A stretch of DNA of 64,000 bases from Corynebacterium lactis. Lineage in GTDB: Bacteria; Actinomycetota; Actinomycetes; Mycobacteriales; Mycobacteriaceae. The stretch covers positions 225,091-289,090 of the forward strand of contig NZ_ULHE01000004.1 in assembly GCF_900519355.1 (NCBI RefSeq), in the 5' to 3' direction. A model generated the notes under the pieces. That model worked only from the letters and a program-made list of their open reading frames with translations, was not told where the DNA came from and did no database searches. The translations under genes were made by a program, and so were the position numbers. Below are positions 28,237-35,829 of this stretch, piece after piece; within the stretch, counting starts at the first letter, position 1, and each line of letters starts with the position of its first letter.

Positions 28237-29402
28237 CTACGACGCCGCCACTGTCCAGGGGTCGGTGCGGATTTCCAGGACCTCCGTCGGCACGCCCAGC
28301 TTCTCCTGGAGCATCTCGGCCGCCTGGTAGCACCACGGGAACTCGCTGGCCCAGTGGGCCGTGTCCACGATGCAGAAGTCGGCACCCCGCAGCGTCTCGT
28401 CGACCGGGTGGTGGCGCAGGTCGGAGGTCACGAAGGCGTCGACGCCGAGCTTTCCTACCACGTCGAGGAAGGAGTCCCCCGCCCCCGAGGCCACCGCCAC
28501 CGTCCGGATCATGCGATCCGGGTCGCCCGCCCCGCGGACTCCCCACTCGGTGGCGGGCAGGCGCTCGGCGACGCGGGCGACGAAGTCCCGGAACGGCATG
28601 GGCCGATCCAGCTCGCCGACTCGCCCGATGCCGACGGCCTTCTCCGGGTCCAGCCCGGTCGCCTCGTTGGAAACGATGTCGAAGGCCGGCTCCTCGTAGG
28701 GGTGGGCATCCAGCAGCGCCGTGACCAACGCGGAGCGGATTCGGGCCGGGGCGACCAATTCGAGCCTGACCTCGGAGACCTTCTCCAGGTCCCCCGCCTG
28801 CCCCAGGAAGGGCTTGGCGCCGGTGAGCGGGCGGAACTGCCCCTGGCCCTCGACGCGGAAGGAGCAGTGCTCGTACTCGCCGATTTTCCCGGCGCCGGCG
28901 TCGAACATGGCGGTGGCCACGGCGTCGACGTGGGTCCCCGGCACCTTCACGGTCCACGTGTCCAGGCCCGGCGCAGGCTGCGGCGCCAACGGCGCCCCGG
29001 GGCGCACACCCAGAATCTCAGCGAGACGGTCGTTACGCCGGCGTGCCGAGTCCGCGTTGGTGTGGGCGGCGAACAGCGCCACTCCGGCGCGGATCAGCTT
29101 GTGGATAATCCGGCCCTTTGGAGTGTCTGCAGCCACAGAGTTAACCCCGCGCAGCAGCAGCGGGTGGTGCACCACGAGCATCTGCGCGCCGTCCTCAATC
29201 GCGCGGTCGGCAACCTCGTCCGTGCACTCCAGCGCGAGCGCGATCTTCGTCACGGGCTCACCCGGGTCGCCGCAGATCAGGCCCACCTTGTCCCAGCTCT
29301 CGGCCAGCGCTGCGGGTACGCCGCCTCCATGGCCACGCGGACGTCGCCGACGGTGACAGCCCCCGACCGCGGGGTGGAAGGCGCTGCGTGCTGTGTATTC
29401 AT
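28237..29402 (-). pseudogene. Nif3-like dinuclear metal center protein, frame broken near 29313
   Basis: Nif3/YqfO proteins form a ring with a dimetal site; one proposed role is GTP cyclohydrolase I type 2, but function is not settled. The start ATG 29402 (Shine-Dalgarno AAAGGGA) reads to VAMEAAYP. The family sequence then resumes in another frame as ALAESWDKVGLICGDP. One added base in the CC/GG run at ~29313 restores a 388-residue protein. Metal ligands are visible in VVHHPLLLRG, AHTNADSA and the C-terminal DTAHWASEF. It has the inserted PII-like domain (PYEEPAFDI). Break probably a read error. Confidence 0.84.
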
Positions 29403-29480
29403 ATGTGCATCCCTTTTTCTCGCCGAAAAAATCGAATCCCATGACCAGCGTAGCGATCTTCCCCGCCAAGGCCCCGCGAC

Positions 29481-30581
29481 CTAGCACTCCGTCACGTCGC
29501 GCACCGCATCTATCAGTTGGCGCACCTGCGCCTCGTCGCGCACCGCAAGCCGCCACCACGTCTGATCCAGCCCCGCGAAGGTATCGCAGCGCCGCACCGA
29601 GATGCCCCGCTCGGATAGAGCCAGCCTTGCCGCCTCGTGCTCGCCTTCGCCCCGCTTGCCGACGCCCAGGCCCCCTGCCCCGACGGGCGCCCGGGCCAGA
29701 AGGAACGGCGCCTGTGACGGGGCGACGGTCCACCCCGCCGAGGCCAGCGCCTTCTCCATCCCGGCGCGCTGGGACGAAATCTCCGAGCGGATCGCGGGCA
29801 GGTAGTCCTCGCCGCGCCGCGCAATTGCCAGCATCGCCCGCAGCTGCAGGGTGCCCAGTGGCCAGTACGGGCGACGCCGCGCCAACCGGCGCAGCAGCTC
29901 GGGGCTGCCCAGCGCGTACCCGCACCGCAGCCCCGCGATTGCCCAGGTCTTGGTCATGCTGCGGAAGATGATGACGTTGCTGCCACCGCCCTCAGCCAGC
30001 GATGCCCGCGCCGCCGAAGCCGAATCGACGACGTCCATGAAGGCCTCGTCGACAACCAGGACCTCCGCGAGTCTGGCGACCCGCGCAAGGTCCTCCGCCG
30101 AATGCAGCACTCCCGTGGGATTGGTTGGGTTTCCGACGATTGCCATCCTTCCCGCCAGGCGCGAGGCGAGGTCGGCGGGGTCGGCGTCGTGGCCGTCGTC
30201 AAGCGCGAAGGGCAGGCGGAACGGCGGCGGGAGCACGAGTGAGTCGACGTCGACCCCCGCGGCGCGGAAGGCGGCCTCGGGCTCGGTGAACTGCGGGGCG
30301 ATGATGGTCGCGGCGAGCCCCAGGTCGGGAAGGAGGCTGAATCCCTCGGCGACGCCGTGCAGGAGCAGGACCTCCTCGGGGCTGCGCCCGTGCAGGCGCG
30401 CGATGTCGGCGCGGACTAAGTCAGTGAGGGCCTCGTCGGGGTAGGCGGCGAGGTCATCGATTGCTTCGGCAATGGCCGACTTCAGCCAGGAGGGGGTGTC
30501 GCCGTGGACGTTGACCGCAAAGTCCAGGTGCGCACCGCGGGCGGCCTGGTCCCCGTGGTAGCGCAGAGGATCATTCAACAT
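29481..30581 (-). CDS. Aminotransferase class I/II, CobC-like (threonine-phosphate decarboxylase type)
   Basis: A PLP fold type I protein of 366 residues, with the PLP lysine in SMTKTWAIAGLRCGY and the NPTNPTG and VVDEAFMD motifs. It is the counterpart of Rv2231c, related to histidinol-phosphate aminotransferase and to CobD/CobC decarboxylase that makes aminopropanol phosphate for cobalamin. A cobinamide synthase gene (cobD) lies 3 kb away, but no other cobalamin genes are in the window, so the role is uncertain. The start is leaderless (TAGGCT, 7 nt, ATG). Confidence 0.85.
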   Translation of the reverse strand: MLNDPLRYHGDQAARGAHLDFAVNVHGDTPSWLKSAIAEAIDDLAAYPDEALTDLVRADIARLHGRSPEEVLLLHGVAEGFSLLPDLGLAATIIAPQFTEPEAAFRAAGVDVDSLVLPPPFRLPFALDDGHDADPADLASRLAGRMAIVGNPTNPTGVLHSAEDLARVARLAEVLVVDEAFMDVVDSASAARASLAEGGGSNVIIFRSMTKTWAIAGLRCGYALGSPELLRRLARRRPYWPLGTLQLRAMLAIARRGEDYLPAIRSEISSQRAGMEKALASAGWTVAPSQAPFLLARAPVGAGGLGVGKRGEGEHEAARLALSERGISVRRCDTFAGLDQTWWRLAVRDEAQVRQLIDAVRDVTEC

Positions 30582-30610
30582 GAACTCCAGCCTAGAGTGC
30601 TTTTAGGATG
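30581..30610. promoter_or_regulatory. Overlapping divergent leaderless promoters (cobC-like and HAD genes)
   Basis: The two start codons are only 26 nt apart. The minus-strand -10 box TAGGCT (30589-30594) and the plus-strand -10 box TAGAGT (30593-30598) share the bases TA at 30593-30594. Each lies 7-9 nt from its start codon. The two polymerases cannot bind at once, so expression should be mutually exclusive at the moment of initiation. Confidence 0.6.
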
Positions 30611-31336
30611 AGGATTATGTCCCCTACCGAGTCCTCGTCCCCCGTGTCGTACCGCCTGTCGAATTCGGCCCCGCCCACCGTGCTGATCGACGTCGACGGC
30701 ACCATCGCCGACTCACTTCCGGCGATTGTGGAGGGCTTCACAATTGCAATGCGAGCCATCGGGCACCCCATCCCCGACGAGGACTTCCTCCGCACCATCC
30801 CCGGCCCGCCGATGGTGGAGACCCTCGCATCCCTCGGCCTCAGCCCCGACCAGGTGGAGGCCGCGTTTTCCGCCTACATGGAGCACCAACGCAGTGGGGG
30901 CTGGCGCCGCGCGGAGATGTTTCCCGGCTGGCCCGAGCTGCTTGACCGCTGGCGTGACGACGGCCTGCGGCTCGCCACGGCAACGTCCAAGGGCGAATAC
31001 TTCGCCCGAAAGACCCTCGAAAACTTCGGTTTGGAGGGCTCCTTCGATTTCGTCGGCGCCGCGGACGACGACGGTACACGCCGCACGAAGGTTGACGTCA
31101 TTGAGTACACGCTGCGCCGATTGGGAATTGGGCTGACCGCGGATCAGCGCCCGGCGGGCAGCGTCGTCATGATCGGCGATCGGATCCACGATTTCGACGG
31201 CGCCGCTCGCTTCGGCATCCCCTCCATTGCCGTCGAATGGGGCTACGGGAGCCCCGAGGAGCTCGCCAAGGCCGACGCCAGGGTGGCCGATGCCGAGGAC
31301 CTGGATTTTGCAGTCCGGCGGATGCTGTATCTTTAA
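30608..31336 (+). CDS. HAD-superfamily phosphatase (PtkA/Gph-like)
   Basis: Motif I is VLIDVDGTIADS (two catalytic aspartates), motif II ATATSKGE, and motif IV MIGDRIHDFDGA. The 242-residue protein matches the phosphoglycolate phosphatase subgroup and lies where M. tuberculosis has Rv2232 (PtkA, reported as a protein tyrosine kinase), just before ptpA. Start: ATG 30608 suits the leaderless promoter; ATG 30617, with GATGAGGA upstream, is an alternative. Either way the HAD core is complete. Confidence 0.87.
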   Translation: MRIMSPTESSSPVSYRLSNSAPPTVLIDVDGTIADSLPAIVEGFTIAMRAIGHPIPDEDFLRTIPGPPMVETLASLGLSPDQVEAAFSAYMEHQRSGGWRRAEMFPGWPELLDRWRDDGLRLATATSKGEYFARKTLENFGLEGSFDFVGAADDDGTRRTKVDVIEYTLRRLGIGLTADQRPAGSVVMIGDRIHDFDGAARFGIPSIAVEWGYGSPEELAKADARVADAEDLDFAVRRMLYL

Positions 31337-31462
31337 TTCTCGTTGCCAATGGCGCTGTGCCGCCCTGTGGCCACTGCGACTACGCAAACGTAGCTGCACA
31401 GCCACGCTGCACCTGCCCCAAGCACCTGTCCTCACGCACTTTCGAGAGCTGGATTTACACCT

Positions 31463-31972
31463 ATGCCTTTTTCCTCGTCGCTGCGGACGGAGACCGTCTA
31501 CGTGGTCTTCGTCTGCTCCGGAAACATTTGCCGCTCCCCCATGGCGGAGATTATCGTCCGTGACGCTGTAGAGAACGCCGGGCTCGACTCGGATGTTCTG
31601 CTCGGTTCCTGTGGCATCGGTGGCTGGCATGTCGGCGAGCCGGCCGACCAGCGGGCGCAGGACGAGCTAGAGCACGCGGGCTACGACCCGACGCACACGG
31701 CCGCCCAGCTAGGCAGCGAGCACTCGGACGCGAACCTCTTCATTGCCATGGACGACAGCCACGTGCGGGGGCTGCGCCGCGCAGGTATCCCCAAGGAGCG
31801 GATTCGCCTGCTGCGTTCTTTTGACCCGAGTGCGCCGAGGGGCGCCGAGGTGGAGGACCCCTACTACGGTGGCCGCCAGGGCTTCGTGCGCACGCGCCTG
31901 GAAATTGAGGCGGCCGCCGACGGGATCGTCGAGTGGATCAAGGAAACGCTGGCTCTTAGCTCCGACCGCTAG
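31463..31972 (+). CDS. ptpA: Low-molecular-weight protein tyrosine phosphatase
   Basis: The phosphate loop VCSGNICRSPMAE (CX5RS) is at residues ~18-30 and the general-acid Asp is in EVEDPYYG. The 169-residue length is normal for PtpA. It follows the HAD gene by 126 nt, in which I see no terminator. In M. tuberculosis the equivalent phosphatase is secreted and acts on host and bacterial targets; here it is a conserved housekeeping-type neighbour and no secretion signal is visible. Confidence 0.92.
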   Translation: MPFSSSLRTETVYVVFVCSGNICRSPMAEIIVRDAVENAGLDSDVLLGSCGIGGWHVGEPADQRAQDELEHAGYDPTHTAAQLGSEHSDANLFIAMDDSHVRGLRRAGIPKERIRLLRSFDPSAPRGAEVEDPYYGGRQGFVRTRLEIEAAADGIVEWIKETLALSSDR

Positions 31973-31996
31973 GGCGCGTAACTGCGACTCCGGCCG

Positions 31997-32593
31997 CTAG
32001 GGCTCCAGCACGACCTTTTCGCGGTTACTGCCCTTGATGCGGAACGTCCAGAGCTTATTGATGATGAAGTTCGCCGGGGTGCCCAGCAGCACGCCGATGA
32101 GGTTTGCCCAGTAGAAGCGGTTGCGCAGGCCGGTTGAGTCGTCGAAGATGCTCTCCGGAAGCGCCAGCGGCGAGGTCGGGTTGGTCAGCACCGTGATGAC
32201 GATGAGGCTGACGATCAGGCTGGATACACCGGCAAAGAGGAACGGGAAGAACTGGCGGAACCAGTTCGGGCGGTGCTTTGTGCGGAATGTCCACGAGCGG
32301 TTCAATTGGAAATTCCACACGTTCGCCACGACGAAGGCCACGGTCGCGTAGACGTGGGAGTACCGGATATTCCACCGCGTCCCCAGCAGGTTCATGAACA
32401 CGTCGTGCTCGTTAGTGCCGACGCTCAGGCCCGCCTTTCGGGCCAGGATGACCACAATGAGGTTGACGATGACGCCGGTGCCTCCGACAAGCCCGAACTT
32501 GATGAACTGACGGGCGACGATGCCGTACTTCCGCGGCTTACCCGCCGGGGACCCCGCGGGCGCCCCCTCAACTGCAGCCTCGCCCATCTCCAC
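31997..32593 (-). CDS. GtrA-like membrane protein
   Basis: Four transmembrane helices with the family pattern FIKFGLVGGTGVIVNL at the start, NVWNFQLNRSWTFR in the middle, and NFIINKLWTFRI at the end. GtrA proteins are thought to flip or carry polyprenyl-linked sugars across the membrane for cell-wall or arabinogalactan glycosylation. The 198-residue length fits, with a short Gly/Ala/Pro N-terminal tail. Start GTG 32593 is uncertain; ATG 32587 is in frame. It converges with ptpA (24 nt gap). Confidence 0.85.
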   Translation of the reverse strand: MEMGEAAVEGAPAGSPAGKPRKYGIVARQFIKFGLVGGTGVIVNLIVVILARKAGLSVGTNEHDVFMNLLGTRWNIRYSHVYATVAFVVANVWNFQLNRSWTFRTKHRPNWFRQFFPFLFAGVSSLIVSLIVITVLTNPTSPLALPESIFDDSTGLRNRFYWANLIGVLLGTPANFIINKLWTFRIKGSNREKVVLEP

Positions 32594-32811
32594 GCCTCGC
32601 TCTCAGTCCTGCCTACACGCTGTATGCGCCTGGATAACTTTACCTGAAGTTCACCTCAATTCAGTCGCGCCCAACTCCCCGGCCGCCACGAGATTTCGCT
32701 CACGCGTTTCCGCCGTGCCTTCACCTGATGCCCGCTTCCCCGCCGAGTGCGCTCCTCACCTCTCCCCAGCGCGCTGCGCAACCGTCTTCGGCCTCCGGGC
32801 GACCCGCGCGA

Positions 32812-32828
32812 TAAGCTCGGAAACTGTG
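32812..32828 (+). promoter_or_regulatory. Leaderless promoter of the SURF1 gene
   Basis: TAAGCT (32812-32817) lies exactly 8 nt before GTG 32826. Confidence 0.6.
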
Positions 32829-33845
32829 TTGAAGAATGTGCGCCAATTCCTGACCCCGGGGTGGGTACTCACCGCCGTGGTCGCCATCGCCTTCTCCTAC
32901 CTAGCTTTTACGGTGCTCGCGCCGTGGCAATTGGGGAAGAATACAGCCACCAAGCACCGCAATGAGCAGCTTCAACACTCCTTCGAGGTGGATCCCGTCG
33001 ATGTCGGGACATTGATGCCGAAGGGCCGCGGCTTCGAGGAGGGCGACGAGTGGCGCCGAGTAACGGCGCAGGGCTCCTTCGTCCCGGATTCCCGCGTCCT
33101 GCTGCGCAACCGCCCGGTCAATGGCGCGCCGGCGATCCAAGTGCTCGACATTTTCGCCGCCAACAACGGCGAAAAATACCTGATCAATCGAGGTTTCGTC
33201 CGACCCGCAGGATCGGACACGCCGGCGATCGCCCCGGCACCGACCGGAGACCTGACCATCTCCGGATACACCCGCCGCAACGAGCTGACTCCGGTCACCC
33301 CGCCGATCCGCGAGACCCCACCGCAGGTCTACGGCATCAACATCCGCGAGATTGAGGGCCTGACCGGCCAGCAGCTGAACCCTGACTGGATTCAGCTCTC
33401 CGAGGACTCGGCAGCTGTCATTGAGGCCATCCCGCTGCCGACGCTAGAAAGTGGCCCCTACCTCTCCTACGGCATCCAGTGGATTTTCTTCGGCGCCATG
33501 GCACCGCTGGCCGTGATCTGGTTCGTCCGCGCCGAGCTGGTTGAGCGTCGCCGCGATCGCGCCGAGCAGGAAGCGATGGAGAAAAACCTCAGCGACGCCG
33601 CCGCGGCCGAGCCGCTTGACTCCCCCGCCTCCGCGAAATCCGGCGAGGACACCTCGGCGGACGCATCCCGCGAACCGGCCGATTCTTCCTCAAAGAACCA
33701 GCAGGACGCCCCCGACGCGCGGGGTGGGCACGACGCCGATAGCGCCGCGGAGCAGCTCCACCGCGAGCGCCTTGCGAAGCGCTATGGCAGTTCCGGCCAC
33801 CGCGCTGCGGGCTTTCGCGATGACCGCTACGGGGAGCGCTTCTAG
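32826..33845 (+). CDS. SURF1 family cytochrome oxidase biogenesis protein
   Basis: SURF1 proteins help insert heme into cytochrome aa3 oxidase. The two family transmembrane helices are present: VLTAVVAIAFSYLAFTVLAPWQLG near the N-terminus (with the conserved WQLG), and YGIQWIFFGAMAPLAVIW near residue 225. The periplasmic domain has the conserved LLRNRP and YLINRGFV motifs. The C-terminal ~100 residues are a disordered acidic and Ser/Asp-rich extension seen in corynebacteria. The GTG start at 32826 is supported by the leaderless -10 box; upstream in-frame sequence is not coding-like. Confidence 0.88.
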   Translation: MLKNVRQFLTPGWVLTAVVAIAFSYLAFTVLAPWQLGKNTATKHRNEQLQHSFEVDPVDVGTLMPKGRGFEEGDEWRRVTAQGSFVPDSRVLLRNRPVNGAPAIQVLDIFAANNGEKYLINRGFVRPAGSDTPAIAPAPTGDLTISGYTRRNELTPVTPPIRETPPQVYGINIREIEGLTGQQLNPDWIQLSEDSAAVIEAIPLPTLESGPYLSYGIQWIFFGAMAPLAVIWFVRAELVERRRDRAEQEAMEKNLSDAAAAEPLDSPASAKSGEDTSADASREPADSSSKNQQDAPDARGGHDADSAAEQLHRERLAKRYGSSGHRAAGFRDDRYGERF

Positions 33846-33880
33846 CGCCCCTCGCGCGCGTTCCCTTGCGCCGCTCTCCC

Positions 33881-34891
33881 CTAGCGACAGCTCCCCTTTA
33901 GCGCCGCAGCCGCGAGGCCTAGTCCCCCGACGCACAGCGCGAGCACAATCTTTTGCACGTCGCCGCTTAACTTCACCGCGCGGCGCACATCCGGCACCGC
34001 AGGCGCCGCCCCCTCCCCGAGAACCGGCCGCATTTCCACCCCGCTCGGGTAGACCGTCGCACCGCCCAGCTGCAGGCCCAGGGCACCGGCGGCGCTGGCC
34101 TCCACCACTCCCGCATTCGGGCTCGGGTGCGCCGCCGCGTCGCGCCTCCACGCCTCTACCGCTTGCCGACGATTCGGCCCGGCGATAACCGTCGCAATCG
34201 CGGTGAGCCGAGCTGGGACGAACCCGGCGACGTCGTCAAGCCTGGCCGAGGCCCAACCGAAGTTGCTGAAGCGGGCGTTGCGGTAGCCGACCATCGCGTC
34301 GAGCGTGTTGATGGCGCGGTGAGCGACCACACCGGGCGCCCCCGCAATCGCACCCCACAGCAGCGTGCCGCTGACGGCATCGGAGGTGTTTTCGGCGAGG
34401 GATTCGACGGTCGCGCGGGCGATCCCGTCCAGATCGAGCGCCTTCGGGTCCCGAGAACACAGCCACGACACCAGCTCCCGCGCCGAGTCCACGTCCTCAC
34501 GGTCCAGACGCTTCGCCATCCGGGAGCCGGTGCGCTGCAGCGTGGTTCCGCCCAGGCTCGCCCACGTGGCGACGGCCAGCGCAAGGTTGGGCGCGAGCTT
34601 CGCCGTGCCGACGGCCGCAGCGACCGGGAGACCGACAGCGATTGCGGTAAAGGCCACTCCCCTCGCCTTGGAGTCGGCGTACATGCCCTCGATGAGTCTG
34701 GTGACTGCCGTGCCGTACGCGGCCACCGGATGGTGCGAGCTGGGGTCGGCGAAGATGCGATCTGCTGCGAAACCGGCGGCGAGGGAGCCTGCGCGCCACG
34801 CGAGCGTCACGGCCGTACTGCGACCTCGCCGCAACGGGCGCGGGAGATGGCCCCGCTCGGGCTCGTTGATTTGTTGGCGCGAGGTATACAT
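33881..34891 (-). CDS. cobD: Adenosylcobinamide-phosphate synthase, CobD/CbiB
   Basis: An integral membrane protein of 336 residues that joins aminopropanol to adenosylcobyric acid. Family signatures are FADPSSHHPVAAYG near the N-terminus, ESLAENTSDAVSGTLLWGAIAG, and PSPNAGVVEASAAGALG. The first ~25 residues (MYTSRQQINEPERG...) are atypical, and a start nearer GTG at VTLAWRAG is possible. With the CobC-like aminotransferase it is the only cobalamin-type gene here. Convergent with SURF1. Confidence 0.9.
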   Translation of the reverse strand: MYTSRQQINEPERGHLPRPLRRGRSTAVTLAWRAGSLAAGFAADRIFADPSSHHPVAAYGTAVTRLIEGMYADSKARGVAFTAIAVGLPVAAAVGTAKLAPNLALAVATWASLGGTTLQRTGSRMAKRLDREDVDSARELVSWLCSRDPKALDLDGIARATVESLAENTSDAVSGTLLWGAIAGAPGVVAHRAINTLDAMVGYRNARFSNFGWASARLDDVAGFVPARLTAIATVIAGPNRRQAVEAWRRDAAAHPSPNAGVVEASAAGALGLQLGGATVYPSGVEMRPVLGEGAAPAVPDVRRAVKLSGDVQKIVLALCVGGLGLAAAALKGSCR

Positions 34892-34953
34892 CCGCGCTTG
34901 CCACCCCTTTTTTAAGGCTCGTGCCGCGAAGCGGTGTGGTACCGAGAGCGGCG

Positions 34954-34998
34954 AAAAAGGAAAACCCGCCCGGATGCAATTAGTGCAACCGGGCGGGT
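34954..34998 (-). terminator. Terminator of the tRNA-Val transcript
   Basis: The arms ACCCGCCCGG (34964-34973) and CCGGGCGGGT (34989-34998) pair. On the minus strand the stem is followed by TTTTCCTTTTT. Confidence 0.85.
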
Positions 34999-35006
34999 GT
35001 TAGGCG

Positions 35007-35078
35007 TGCGGCGAGAGGGTTTCGAACCCCCGACCGCTGGTGTGTAAAACCAGAGCTCTACCGCTGAGCTATCGCCGC
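35007..35078 (-). tRNA. tRNA-Val (anticodon UAC)
   Basis: A 72-nt cloverleaf on the minus strand: 7-bp acceptor GCGGCGA/TCGCCGC, D-arm GCTC..GAGC, anticodon stem CTGGT/ACCAG with loop TTTACAC (anticodon TAC), and T-arm GGGGGTTCGAAACCCTC. Discriminator base A. CCA is not encoded. Confidence 0.95.
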
Positions 35079-35211
35079 GCTGTGGAAGAACTTAACACAG
35101 ACCTTTTGTAAAACACTAATTGGCCTGGGTCACACTACACGGCGTCCGCGACGGTCTCCGGAGGTCTCCGGTTGTGCACCGGGGGACGCAGCTCGGCAGA
35201 CAGCGGTGCTT

Positions 35212-35622
35212 CTAGCGTCCGCGCTGCACCAGGCAGTTGCCCTGCCAGGAGCCGAGGCGGATGGCGGAGGTGCCGGTGAGCCCCGCGAGCCGTGCGGACT
35301 CGTCGATAACACCGGGGTCAACCGAGCCCGGCTGGCCCGCGCCCGGAGTCAGCAGCCAGATTCGACCATCCTCATTCATTGGACGGGAGGCGTCCACGAG
35401 GCCGTCCACGAGATCACCGTCATCCTCGCGCCACCACAGGAGCACGACGTCGACGACCTCATCGGTGTCCTCATCAAGGAGGTCATCATCCAGGAAGTTC
35501 TCCACGGCCTCGCTGATTGCGGTGTCGCAGTCATCGTCCCAGCCGACTTCCTGCACTAGCTGGCCCTTCTTGATGCCGAGCTTCTCCGCGTAGTCACGGA
35601 CAGCGCCTGTGGCGTTGACCAC
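35212..35622 (-). CDS. DUF3052 family protein
   Basis: A 136-residue acidic protein beginning VNATGAVRDYAEKLGIKKGQLVQEVGWDDD, with a long Asp-rich middle and a C-terminal LAGLTGTSAIRLGSWQGNCLV. It matches the actinobacterial DUF3052 family found beside aceE (Rv2239c). Role unknown. GTG start at 35622 with GGAGG and AAAGGAA upstream. Divergent from aceE. Confidence 0.9.
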   Translation of the reverse strand: MVNATGAVRDYAEKLGIKKGQLVQEVGWDDDCDTAISEAVENFLDDDLLDEDTDEVVDVVLLWWREDDGDLVDGLVDASRPMNEDGRIWLLTPGAGQPGSVDPGVIDESARLAGLTGTSAIRLGSWQGNCLVQRGR

Positions 35623-35774
35623 TTCCTTTTGCCTCCTTGTTAAGAAATTTCTAGCTTTGTCGTAAAAGTTTAGCGTCCAAACGCGCCGCGCACAGCACCA
35701 CGGTCAACTTATTCCCCAAAATGGTGCATATTCTGCTTCTTTTCTTGCGTCGGACGCCGTCGGCCAATCAGAAG

Positions 35775-35780
35775 TAGAGT
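35775..35780 (+). promoter_or_regulatory. Probable -10 box for aceE
   Basis: TAGAGT (35775-35780) precedes a ~45-nt leader that ends in CCGAAAGGACC before ATG 35830. Unlike the leaderless genes, aceE has a true Shine-Dalgarno. Confidence 0.4.
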
Positions 35781-35829
35781 AGGGGGAAGCAATTGTTGCC
35801 TTTCCTCAATACCGAAAGGACCTAACGCC

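Noticed and set aside
24669..29402. True pseudogenisation of the RNB and Nif3 genes
   Set aside because: Each is complete apart from one base in a G/C run, and the same pattern recurs in unrelated genes, so a read error is the better explanation. They are still typed as pseudogenes because the frame as given is broken.
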